A stretch of DNA of 64,000 bases from an uncultured Hyphomicrobiales bacterium. GTDB lineage: Bacteria; Pseudomonadota; Alphaproteobacteria; Rhizobiales; Xanthobacteraceae. The DNA is taken from contig CAIRGJ010000021.1 in NCBI GenBank assembly GCA_903878085.1, forward strand, positions 98,266-162,265, written 5' to 3'. Position numbers and translations under genes: made by a program. Each line of letters opens with the position of its first letter. Within the stretch, counting starts at the first letter, position 1. The notes beneath the pieces were generated by a model. That model did no database searches. It was not told the origin of the DNA and worked only from the letters and a program-made list of their open reading frames with translations. This document shows, one piece after another, positions 9,051 through 17,047 of the stretch.

Positions 9051-9096
9051 CCCGCTCATTCCCGCCCCCGCCTGCGCGGGGGCGGGAATGAGCGGG
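9051..9096. repeat. Perfect 21-bp inverted repeat with 4-base loop
   Basis: Left arm 9051-9071 and right arm 9076-9096 are exact reverse complements around the loop CTGC. The arms contain ATTCCCGCC-type sequence seen in dispersed palindromic repeats of Bradyrhizobium relatives. There is no T run, so it is more likely a repeat element than a plain terminator, though it could stop transcription between two convergent genes. Confidence 0.8.
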
Positions 9097-9119
9097 AATC
9101 CAACTGGTTTGGCTCTGGG

Positions 9120-9137
9120 TCCCCGCTTTCGCGGGGA
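9120..9137. repeat. Short palindromic repeat TCCCCGC-TTTC-GCGGGGA
   Basis: A perfect 7-bp stem with a TTTC loop, 23 bases after the larger palindrome. This GGGTCCCCGCTTTCGCGGGGACGA form is a common dispersed intergenic element in this bacterial group. Confidence 0.65.
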
Positions 9138-9169
9138 CGAGCGGACAATGAGGCGATTCTAACTCCGCG

Positions 9170-10147
9170 TCACTGATCGACGTGGATGTTGTTGTCGCGG
9201 ATCACCTGACCCCAGCGCGTAATCTCGCTCTTGAGCAGCGAGTTCGCGAAGGCCGCGCTGCGCTGCTCCTTCGGATAGATGAAGAAGCCTTCGGTATCCC
9301 AGGTCTTGATGATGGTCGGGTCCGACACCGCCTCCTGCAATGCGGCGTTGAGCATCTTGAGTACGGCCTCGGGCGTTCCGGCCGGCGCATACATGGCCTG
9401 CCAATAAAGAATCTCAAGTTTCGGCCCGAGCACTTTCACGAAACTCTCGACGTTCGGCAGTTGCTCCAGCTTGTCTTTCGAAGTGACGCCGTAGGCCTTG
9501 GCCTGCCCCGCCTTGACCTGCGGCACGGCCGATTGCGGCGTGGCGAAGAACAGGTCGACATGGCCGCCCATCAGGTCGGTCATCGCCGGCGCCGCGCCGC
9601 GATAGGGGATCTGGTCGACCGGCACCTTGGCTTCCTGCGCGACCAATGTCGTGGCGAGATGTCCGGTGGCGCCGTAGCCCGGCAGCGCGGCCTTCAGGCG
9701 GTGGTCTTTCATGTAGGCGAGCAGGTCAGGCAGCGAATTCGGTGCGAGGTCCTTGCGGCCGAGCAGCACCAGCGGATTGTTGTTGACCATCATCACCGCG
9801 GTCAGATCTTTTGCGGTGTCGAACGGCAGATTTTTATACAGCGTCGCGTTCGCGGAAATCTGCAGGTTGTGCAGCAGCAGCGTGTAACCGTCCGGAGACG
9901 CCTTGGCGACGCGGTTGGTGGCGATGATGGTGCCGCCGCCGGTGACGTTCTCGACGATGAATGTCTGGCCGAATTTCTTCGACAGGAAGTTGGCGACCAC
10001 GCGCGCGGTCTGGTCGGTCGGCCCGCCGGCCGGGTAGGGACACACGATGGTGACGGTGCGGCTCGGATATTGCTGCGCCGTGCCCGGCGCTGTGAATAAA
10101 AACAGGCCGACGGCGGCCATGGTAAAGGCGGCGACGCGCTTCATCAT
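9170..10147 (-). CDS. Bug/TctC-family periplasmic solute-binding protein
   Basis: A 325-residue protein with an N-terminal signal peptide (positively charged MMKR, hydrophobic core, cleavage near APGTAQQ). The mature start YPSRTVTIVCPYPAGGPTD and the internal SPDGYTLL and PYRGAAPAM motifs are hallmarks of Bug proteins, which bind small carboxylates or amides in the periplasm. A strong GGGAGGA site precedes the start. No TctA or TctB membrane subunits are nearby, so it may serve a distant transporter or act in sensing. Neighbouring hydrolases on the same strand suggest it captures a substrate or product of this catabolic block. Confidence 0.9.
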   Translation of the reverse strand: MMKRVAAFTMAAVGLFLFTAPGTAQQYPSRTVTIVCPYPAGGPTDQTARVVANFLSKKFGQTFIVENVTGGGTIIATNRVAKASPDGYTLLLHNLQISANATLYKNLPFDTAKDLTAVMMVNNNPLVLLGRKDLAPNSLPDLLAYMKDHRLKAALPGYGATGHLATTLVAQEAKVPVDQIPYRGAAPAMTDLMGGHVDLFFATPQSAVPQVKAGQAKAYGVTSKDKLEQLPNVESFVKVLGPKLEILYWQAMYAPAGTPEAVLKMLNAALQEAVSDPTIIKTWDTEGFFIYPKEQRSAAFANSLLKSEITRWGQVIRDNNIHVDQ

Positions 10148-10183
10148 CGAATCCTCCCAAGTATTATGCTTTTGCCGGCAAGC

Positions 10184-11926
10184 TTACGCCTCAGGGATTA
10201 CCGGCAACAAGAGGTAGGGCTGCTGACCGGCGGCGAAATGCAGCGTGTTGCGGCCGCCGAAAAGGGCGGGCGGCCGGTCGTTAGCGTCGATGTGCAGGAA
10301 CGGGCCGACGCCTTTCATCGGGTAGGGCGCGTTCGGCAGCGCGATATCGGTGCCGTCCACCTCGTAGTCCTTGCCGCGCACGTTCAGCGCCAAGCGGTAG
10401 CCTGGCGGCACGACGATGCTGGTCGGCCAGATTTCGACGTCGAGTTCGACCGGTTCGCCGGGCGTCAGCGGCCGTTCCTCGTCGTGGCTGTGCCACGGCC
10501 GGTAGGGCTGCGACTTCGCCGGATTGAGCTTGCGCTGCGAGGCGCGCAGCCAGCCAAGACCGACCGGCACGCGCGGATCGTTGGAGCCGATGAAGGTGAC
10601 TTCCTTGTCGGCCGGATCGAACACACGCAGCGCCAGGAACAGATCGGCGTCGGTCGTGTCCGACGACACCCAGAGCTTGGCCGCGACCGGCCCGGTGATC
10701 TCGACGCTGCGCGTCAGCGGCGGCGTGCTGAACGTCAGGCCATCGCCGCTGGTCTCGTAGCTCAGCGCCGTCGCTGGCTCCGGTTCGCCGGTCGCCAGCG
10801 CGCGCCCCTGCGGGTGCAGGAATAACTTGGTCCATTGCGTGCGCGCCAGCGGCCATTCGTTCTCCGCGCGCAGCACGAATTTCTCGCCCGGGTGCCGGAC
10901 GTTGATCGAGACGCGCGGCTGCTTGCTCCAGCCGGTGTCCTCGCCTTTGAGGAAATGGCCCAAGAATTTCTTCTGCAGCGTCTCGCCGTATTGGCTGTAG
11001 AAATGCGTGAAGTGCGTGTCGCCGTGCACCTCCAGCCATTTCTGCTTGGAGCCGGCGGCCAGCCAGCCTTCGAAATTGCCGCGGGTGTGCAGACCCATGC
11101 CGCCCCAATTTCCGGCGGACAACAACGGCGCTTCGATCTGCGCGCAATCGGCGGTGCGCGCCGCGTAATAATCGTCGGCGAGCGTGCGCGCCTTGGCTTC
11201 GCCGGGTGTGTCGGTGCGATTCTGCGCGAGCACGTCCGGCGGCAGCGTCGGCGGGCCCGCGACCGGCTCGCCGGTTACCAAGCTTTTGGCGCCGCGGTCG
11301 CCGACGCCATGCTGCACGCCCGCCACCTGACGCGGATGCCAGGTGTTGAGAAAATCGCTTAAGATGCCGCCGTGGCGGCAAAGCTCGCGGTAGTAGTCGC
11401 AGGACCCTTCCCAGATGCACAACGCGGCGAGGTGCGGCGGCCGTAGCGCGCCGGCGTTCCACTGGTTCATCGCATAGTAGGAAATGCCGTTGATGCCGAC
11501 CTTGCCGTTGCTCCAGCCTTGCGTGCCAGCCCATTCGACGCATTCGTAGATGTCCTGCGCTTCGCGCGTCGACCAGACATCGAGCAGGCCTGGCGAACGC
11601 CCCGAGCCGCGCGAGTCGACGCGCACGCAGGCATAGCCGTCCGGCACCCATTTTTCCGGATCGACCAGTTCCCAGTTTTGATACTTGTTGCTGGAGCCTT
11701 GCAGCACCTCGGGCGCCGCCTTGATCACGCGCGACCATTGGCTCTTGTAGCCTTCCTGAAACGACAGCCCCTTAGCGTAGGGCCCGTAGCTCAGGATCAC
11801 CGGATATTGCCCGTCGCCGGCCGGCCGGAACACGTCGGCGCGCAGCACGATGCCGTCGTCCATGCGGATGGCGGCGTCCCAGTCGATCTGTATGCCGTCG
11901 CGCACTTCACTCTTGGCAAAGTCCAT
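10184..11926 (-). CDS. CocE/NonD-type hydrolase (X-Pro dipeptidyl-peptidase S15 family)
   Basis: A 580-residue serine hydrolase. The N-terminal alpha/beta-hydrolase domain has the family motif VRVDSRGSGRSPG and the nucleophile elbow GINGISYYA (Ser149). The C-terminal third is the beta-jelly-roll lid seen in CocE and glutaryl-acylase-like enzymes, ending with the VVPPGYRLALNVRG segment. Members cleave esters or amides such as cocaine or acyl side chains; the real substrate here is unknown. No signal peptide is evident, so it is cytoplasmic. It lies between a FAH-family gene and a Bug gene on the same strand, as in a small catabolic operon. Confidence 0.87.
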   Translation of the reverse strand: MDFAKSEVRDGIQIDWDAAIRMDDGIVLRADVFRPAGDGQYPVILSYGPYAKGLSFQEGYKSQWSRVIKAAPEVLQGSSNKYQNWELVDPEKWVPDGYACVRVDSRGSGRSPGLLDVWSTREAQDIYECVEWAGTQGWSNGKVGINGISYYAMNQWNAGALRPPHLAALCIWEGSCDYYRELCRHGGILSDFLNTWHPRQVAGVQHGVGDRGAKSLVTGEPVAGPPTLPPDVLAQNRTDTPGEAKARTLADDYYAARTADCAQIEAPLLSAGNWGGMGLHTRGNFEGWLAAGSKQKWLEVHGDTHFTHFYSQYGETLQKKFLGHFLKGEDTGWSKQPRVSINVRHPGEKFVLRAENEWPLARTQWTKLFLHPQGRALATGEPEPATALSYETSGDGLTFSTPPLTRSVEITGPVAAKLWVSSDTTDADLFLALRVFDPADKEVTFIGSNDPRVPVGLGWLRASQRKLNPAKSQPYRPWHSHDEERPLTPGEPVELDVEIWPTSIVVPPGYRLALNVRGKDYEVDGTDIALPNAPYPMKGVGPFLHIDANDRPPALFGGRNTLHFAAGQQPYLLLPVIPEA

Positions 11927-11941
11927 AGATAAAATCCTGTC

Positions 11942-12880
11942 TTATTGCGGCCGGTGGCGCTTAACGGCGTCGGGATTGGTGGAATCGGCGCCCATGTAGA
12001 TGCCGCGGTCCCACGTGCGCTTGAGCGGGTCCGACACTTTCAGCGTCATCTTGCCGATGTGCTGGATTTCGATATCGACGGTTTCGCCGTCCTGCAGCGC
12101 GCCGAGGCCTTCGTGATTGGTGCCGCAGGCGATCAGGTCGCCGGAATTCATGGTCATCACCGTGGTCGCGAACTCGATCAGTTCGGGCACGCGATGCTCC
12201 ATGTCGTCGGTGTTGTAGTGATGGCGCAACTGACCGTCGTTCCAGAACTTCACGACCAGGTCGTTGGGGTCTTTGATCTCGTCGGCAGTGGTGATGCAGG
12301 GACCGATCGGCGCGAAGGTGTCGAACGATTTGCCGAGCCAACTGGTCAGCGGCGTCGCCGGCCAGGTGCGGCGGCCTTGCTCGCGCGCCGAGACGTCGAT
12401 CATCGCGGTGTAGCCGAACACCGCGTTCTGCCAGTCCTTGGCCTTGACCATCTTGGCCGGGCCCTTGATCACCAGCGCCAGCTCCGCCTCGTGCATGAAC
12501 ATCCACGGCACGGTGTATTCCGGCAGCATGATGGTGTCGCCCGGGCCGATCACGGCGTCCGGGTTCTTCATGAACATGTTGAGCGGCCGCGCCTCGCGCT
12601 GCGCATGTTCCCAGTAGTTCGCAATGCAGGCAAGGATCTTGCCGGGCCGCGGCAGCGGCGCCCGCAGCCGCACGGTGTCGAGCGCGATGGCGTTGCCGTC
12701 CTTGGCGAGTTTCTCCAGCGCCGGGCGCAGTCTGTCGAAGCCGTCGATGATGTCCTGCATGGTCAGTTGCGGCGTGTAGCTCTTCGGCACCGCGGTAGAG
12801 ATGTCGACCACGCCGCGGCCGGTCAGCACGCCCGGCACGATCTCGGCCGTGGGCGACGATTGGAACAGAACGAGCTTCAC
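11942..12880 (-). CDS. Fumarylacetoacetate-hydrolase-family protein
   Basis: A 312-residue FAH-superfamily enzyme. The GTG start at 12880 is preferred over an upstream ATG because GGAGG lies 8 bases before it. Metal-binding acids are visible in HEAELALVI (Glu131, Glu133) and at Asp162, followed by the GKSFDTFAPIGP core motif. Family members are hydrolases or decarboxylases of acylpyruvates and 2-oxo-3-enoates in aromatic degradation. It ends 15 bases before the CocE-like gene on the same strand, suggesting one transcript: FAH, CocE-like hydrolase, Bug protein. Confidence 0.9.
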   Translation of the reverse strand: MKLVLFQSSPTAEIVPGVLTGRGVVDISTAVPKSYTPQLTMQDIIDGFDRLRPALEKLAKDGNAIALDTVRLRAPLPRPGKILACIANYWEHAQREARPLNMFMKNPDAVIGPGDTIMLPEYTVPWMFMHEAELALVIKGPAKMVKAKDWQNAVFGYTAMIDVSAREQGRRTWPATPLTSWLGKSFDTFAPIGPCITTADEIKDPNDLVVKFWNDGQLRHHYNTDDMEHRVPELIEFATTVMTMNSGDLIACGTNHEGLGALQDGETVDIEIQHIGKMTLKVSDPLKRTWDRGIYMGADSTNPDAVKRHRPQ

Positions 12881-13034
12881 GAAGAGCCTCCCCGCATGAT
12901 TTTTTTTATGACTACAGCACATGCCCCGTCCTGCAGCTAGCCGCGGCTGCGACCATCAGCCATTCGCTGTGTTGGACCGGGGTCGCCGAATTGGCTAATC
13001 TCACCGCGCATCGGTGGGGCGACAGGAGGACGGC

Positions 13035-13553
13035 ATGAGACTCTTGGCATTGATCGGCGCGCTGGGTTTGATCGGCGCCATCGTCGCGGCGGCGTATTTC
13101 TTCGGCGGCTTCTACAGCGTCGCCGGTACCGCCGATGAACCGGAGATCGTGAAATCGGTGCTGATCCGCGTCCGCACCGCCTCGATCGCGCGCCACGCCA
13201 AGGACCCGGCGCCCGCCAATCTCGAAGAGCCGGCCACCATTCAGGCCGGCGCGCGCCAGTTCGTCGGGCAGGGCTGCACCACCTGCCACGGTTGCCCCGG
13301 CGCGAACTGGGCCAAGTTCTCGGAAGGCCTGCATCCCGATCCGCCGGACCTGAAAGAAGTGGTTGGCGAGCGCACGCCGTCGGAACTGTTCTGGGTGATC
13401 AAGAACGGCATCAACATGACCGGCATGCCGAGCTTCGCGCTGGCCGGCGCCAAGGACGAAGAGCTGTGGCAGATCGTGGCGTTCCTAAAGCGGCTGCCGA
13501 ACGTGTCGGAAGCCGACTTCAAGACGTGGACGGCGGGAGTGACCAAGCCGTAA
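13035..13553 (+). CDS. Membrane-anchored or secreted single-heme cytochrome c
   Basis: A 172-residue protein. The ATG at 13035 is supported by AGGAGG at 13024-13029. Residues 4-25 are a hydrophobic signal or anchor segment. A single heme motif CTTCH is at Cys81-Cys84-His85 and is followed directly by another cysteine (GCPG). The probable axial methionine lies in NMTGMPSF (Met131). The fold matches small class I cytochromes c that pass electrons to periplasmic or membrane oxidases and dehydrogenases. No partner redox enzyme lies next to it, and it converges with the membrane-protein operon that ends at 13559. Confidence 0.88.
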   Translation: MRLLALIGALGLIGAIVAAAYFFGGFYSVAGTADEPEIVKSVLIRVRTASIARHAKDPAPANLEEPATIQAGARQFVGQGCTTCHGCPGANWAKFSEGLHPDPPDLKEVVGERTPSELFWVIKNGINMTGMPSFALAGAKDEELWQIVAFLKRLPNVSEADFKTWTAGVTKP

Positions 13554-13558
13554 TCGCG

Positions 13559-15004
13559 TCAGCGATGCAGGCAGGCGTGTAGCCGGATCAGGCGGCGGCT
13601 CTGCGCCGGAATGGCGGTGCTGATTTGCTCACTGTGTGTTGCCGTCCAGCACGATAGCCAGAAGAAGCCGGCGCTCGGATCGACCACGAGCCGCGTCGGC
13701 GACAGGCCCGGCGCGACCAATACCGAGAGATAGGGCGAGGTCGAATTCCACGACAACCGGTTGAGGCTCGCGCCGATCCGTTGCGACGACACGAACAGCG
13801 GATTGCCAAGCGCCGGATCGGAATCCGAACCGGTCGCGAGCGCGCGTATCGCTGTTTTGTAATCGGTCCACGCGAGAACAAATTTCGCCGTCTCGACCGC
13901 GTGCACCAGCAGCGTCAGCACGAAAGCACCGGCGATCAGCCGCGGGTTCATGGCTTTCTCAATTGCCGCCGCGACATTCGACAGGAACGGCAGCGGCGAT
14001 CGCTGCCGGGCTGCGTCGTCCATCGCATGGATCGCGGCGGCGAGGCCGAAGGCGGGCGTTACGATCAGCAACACGGTGCGTAGATTGTAGCGGGCTTCGG
14101 CGAGCAGCGAGCGGTCGAACCAGAACCAATACACCGCAAGCAATAAGGCACAGGCCAGGACGGCACAGGCATAGGCGCTGCGTGGCGCTGCCCGCCGCAA
14201 TAGGATCACCGCAATATCGAAACCGGCCAGCGCGGCCATCAACAGCACGAAGGCCGGTTCGGTGAGGTTGCCGATGTCGATAAATCTGTAAGCGGCCGCA
14301 TCCAGGACGGGCGCGATAGTGTCGTCGGGCCTGATCGTGAGCTTGACGATCAGCCAGATCGTCATCACGGCGGCAAGCGCGCCGACAATGCGAATGAAAG
14401 CCTGATCGCGCCAGCCGCGCAGGAATACCGCGAACAGGATCGCGCCCGCGAGGACGATTGCGCCCTCATGCGTGAACACCAGAGCCAACAGCGCGGCGAA
14501 CACGGTGGCCGTGCCGCGCATATTCTGCGGAGCGTGCAGACAGATGGCGAGCGCCGGCCAGAACAGCGCATGGGCCATCCACATTTCGGTCGGCGCGCCA
14601 TAGACCAGCGGACACAGGCCCGCCGTCGACAGGCAGGCGGTGACGAAAATCACCCGATCTCTGCTGCGGTCGGCGGCAAAGGTCGCCACGAGGCCCAGCA
14701 ACGGCGCCGCGAAGAAAAGCAGCCCATAAACCGCGATGCCGGCTTGCGCGCTGCCGCTCAGGGCGACGACCGCCTCGGCCGGAATGTAGGCGTAGATATA
14801 GCTGAACAAGCGGCCCGAAATGTTGTGCCAGTGAAAGGCCCAGGCCTCCTGCACCGCGACCGCATAGGAAAAGAGCGAGCCGTCGCCGAACATCTGCAGG
14901 CCTGTTGAAAGGCCGATCAGGACGAATAGGATCGCGCTGCCGATGCCGGCGGCGACGGCAAGGCTGCGCAGCCGCCGCCACGCCGCGCTGTCGCCGGCGT
15001 CCAT
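13559..15004 (-). CDS. Polytopic membrane protein of unknown function (possible GT-C type)
   Basis: A 481-residue protein with roughly ten to twelve hydrophobic segments and a soluble C-terminal stretch of about 80 residues. The ATG at 15004 overlaps the stop of the preceding gene (TGATG), so the long out-of-phase extension further upstream is not used. I recognise no named family. The hydrophobic layout, with charged loops after the first membrane helix and helices packed with aromatic residues, is like GT-C glycosyltransferases or lipid-linked sugar flippases. It is the last gene of the operon with OpgH and FkbM, which supports a role in glycan export or decoration, by inference only. Confidence 0.75.
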   Translation of the reverse strand: MDAGDSAAWRRLRSLAVAAGIGSAILFVLIGLSTGLQMFGDGSLFSYAVAVQEAWAFHWHNISGRLFSYIYAYIPAEAVVALSGSAQAGIAVYGLLFFAAPLLGLVATFAADRSRDRVIFVTACLSTAGLCPLVYGAPTEMWMAHALFWPALAICLHAPQNMRGTATVFAALLALVFTHEGAIVLAGAILFAVFLRGWRDQAFIRIVGALAAVMTIWLIVKLTIRPDDTIAPVLDAAAYRFIDIGNLTEPAFVLLMAALAGFDIAVILLRRAAPRSAYACAVLACALLLAVYWFWFDRSLLAEARYNLRTVLLIVTPAFGLAAAIHAMDDAARQRSPLPFLSNVAAAIEKAMNPRLIAGAFVLTLLVHAVETAKFVLAWTDYKTAIRALATGSDSDPALGNPLFVSSQRIGASLNRLSWNSTSPYLSVLVAPGLSPTRLVVDPSAGFFWLSCWTATHSEQISTAIPAQSRRLIRLHACLHR

Positions 15005-16290
15005 CACGTCCGCCGCGCCGCCAGCGCCACCGTGCCGGTCAACCCCGCGAGCACCGCCCAATAAGCGTAACGGAAATCTGTGCCTACGCCGACCGTGAAA
15101 AACGTCATCACGTAGATGACGGCCGCGCCACAGATCCAAAACGCAAAGGCGCCGGCGGCTGTGTCGCGACGGCGCCACGCGAACAGACAGACGATGACAT
15201 CCAGCAGCAGCCAGGTGCCGGTCCAAAATAGCGGTGTCGGCTTGAGCACGTCGTGAATGCTTTTAAGCGCCATCAGTCGCGGATTATTGGCGAAGATGAT
15301 CTTGTCGTGGTCGTCGAGATCGCGCGTCCACATGGCCATGTTTTGGGAACCGGCGAGGAACGTCGCCATGAAGGTCATGCGGTGTTCGAGATAGGCGATA
15401 GGATGCTTTGCGATGGCATGCGCCCAGGCCTCCGTCAGTTCCGGCGAAGCGAAGCGCTTGTCGCGCTCAAGATGCGCCATCACGAACAGGCACGGCTGCT
15501 GCGTCCAGTAGACATCCCACGCCACCGGATTATAGCAGCCATCGGTGATCAGCTTGGCTTCGTCCCGCGTCCACGTTCCCGGGAACACGTTGTCCTTGGC
15601 AAAATGCGAGATGCCGCCGAGGTCGAACACCATGATCGAATGCAACGGCTGCTGCCGCGTTGCGCCGAGCACGCCGTAGTAGACGAGCTGTACAAGGCCG
15701 AACAGCGCCAGCGCCGCGGGGACATACAGGATCGCCGCGCGCTTCCATTGGAAACGTGACGGCCAGAGGATGTACGCGGCGAGAATTGGCGCCGCGGCCA
15801 GCCCGTTCGGCCGCAGCAGCACGCCGAAGGCCAGCAGCGCGAGCGCAATGACCTGTACGGTTATGCGCAATTTCGCGCCGTGCCCAGCCGTCGCAAAAAC
15901 CAATGCTGCCGCCAACAACCACGCGACCGCGAATAGGACATCGCGCCAGATGATGCCGACAAACACGAAGGCTGGCGGCGACAGCGCCAGCAACGGCAGT
16001 AATAGCGCCAGCAAGGGCGCCCGCCGCGCCACCGTCAGCGCCACGATGGCAAAGGTCAGCCAATACAGCGCCACGGTCAGCAGCAACAGGCTGCCCGGTC
16101 CCGGTGCAATCGGATCGACGAGGCGCCACAACACGATCATAACCGGCGATTGCCAGTCGCCGTAGAAACCCTTGGCCATGTCCATGTAGATGTAGCGTGC
16201 GTCGAAGGTCATGACGCCGGGCCAGAACACCCACAGCGTCAGCGCGAAGCCCATGCCGCATAGCGCGGCGATCGGCAGCTTTGTGTGCAT
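15004..16290 (-). CDS. Polytopic membrane protein, GT-C-like candidate
   Basis: A 428-residue integral membrane protein with about ten hydrophobic segments. It starts at the ATG 4 bases after the FkbM stop, with a GGATGA site before it. The first loop, directly after helix one, has an acidic TFDARYIYMDMAKG segment; an acidic first periplasmic loop is where GT-C glycosyltransferases keep their catalytic acids, so a transferase using a lipid-linked sugar is a possible reading. A second soluble loop (about residues 210-320) contains several conserved-looking tryptophans and cysteines. It is translationally coupled to the next membrane protein. No firm family assignment is made. Confidence 0.78.
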   Translation of the reverse strand: MHTKLPIAALCGMGFALTLWVFWPGVMTFDARYIYMDMAKGFYGDWQSPVMIVLWRLVDPIAPGPGSLLLLTVALYWLTFAIVALTVARRAPLLALLLPLLALSPPAFVFVGIIWRDVLFAVAWLLAAALVFATAGHGAKLRITVQVIALALLAFGVLLRPNGLAAAPILAAYILWPSRFQWKRAAILYVPAALALFGLVQLVYYGVLGATRQQPLHSIMVFDLGGISHFAKDNVFPGTWTRDEAKLITDGCYNPVAWDVYWTQQPCLFVMAHLERDKRFASPELTEAWAHAIAKHPIAYLEHRMTFMATFLAGSQNMAMWTRDLDDHDKIIFANNPRLMALKSIHDVLKPTPLFWTGTWLLLDVIVCLFAWRRRDTAAGAFAFWICGAAVIYVMTFFTVGVGTDFRYAYWAVLAGLTGTVALAARRT

Positions 16291-16294
16291 GGTG

Positions 16295-17041
16295 TCATCC
16301 CAGCCGGGCATAGATATCCCCGGAGTTGGCCTCGGGCGGCAGCGCGTCGAGCCAACGCAGTAGGGCGGCGGCAGCGATCCAATCGCTGTGCTCGAACGTC
16401 TGGCTCTCTCCCAGCACCGCATTGAAACGCGCATAGCCTAGCGCATGACAGCGGTTGACGCAGGCGCGCGCAATATCGCGCTGGATCAGCGTGAACTCGA
16501 AGGACAGCGCCGGAACGGGCTGGGACAGGCCACCCAGCGCCTCGGCCTCGAAGCCCTCGACGTCAATCTTGATAAAAGACGGCGCGCCACGTTGCGCGAT
16601 CAAGGCATCGATGGTGGTCAGCGGCACGCGCACACGCTTGCCCCAGTTTTGGCCTTGCCATCCCGGCGCGCCCGCCGCGGCGGCGATGAAATCCGCCGAC
16701 GCGGTCGAGACCGTCGGATTGTCGATGTTGAGCCTCAAGTCGATGTCGCCCGGCGTCCGCCCGACCGCGGCGGCCTCGATCGCCACCTTGGCGTCGCGGC
16801 CGTAGAGCAGCCGCAGCGTCTTGGCCAACGCCGGCTGCGGTTCGACGGCGACGACTCGTGCGCCCAGCCGCCGGAACGCGGCGACGCGGTCGCCGACATG
16901 GGCGCCGATGTCGAATACCAGATCGCCGGGCCGCACGAACTGCGCATAGAGCCGGTCCATGGCCGGGCCGTGCCGGCGGTTGCCGTAGTAGATGCGCAGC
17001 GAGCGGAGAATTCCACGGACCGTTCTGAGCGCATCCAGCAT
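16295..17041 (-). CDS. FkbM-family SAM-dependent methyltransferase
   Basis: A 248-residue enzyme with a class I methyltransferase core: VFDIGAHVGD (SAM-binding glycine loop, about residues 42-51), VEPQP (acidic residue at the end of strand two) and FIKIDVEGFE near residue 160, all typical of FkbM proteins. Such enzymes O-methylate sugars or polyketides. It begins 6 bases after the OpgH-like stop on the same strand, so the probable acceptor is the glucan or another glycan made by that operon. No signal peptide, so cytoplasmic. Confidence 0.9.
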   Translation of the reverse strand: MLDALRTVRGILRSLRIYYGNRRHGPAMDRLYAQFVRPGDLVFDIGAHVGDRVAAFRRLGARVVAVEPQPALAKTLRLLYGRDAKVAIEAAAVGRTPGDIDLRLNIDNPTVSTASADFIAAAAGAPGWQGQNWGKRVRVPLTTIDALIAQRGAPSFIKIDVEGFEAEALGGLSQPVPALSFEFTLIQRDIARACVNRCHALGYARFNAVLGESQTFEHSDWIAAAALLRWLDALPPEANSGDIYARLG

Positions 17042-17047
17042 GGTGCC

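Noticed and set aside
10281..11738. Open frame of 485 codons on the minus strand in another phase of the CocE-like gene
   Set aside because: Arginine-rich, low-complexity translation; the S15-family protein in the other phase has clear motifs.
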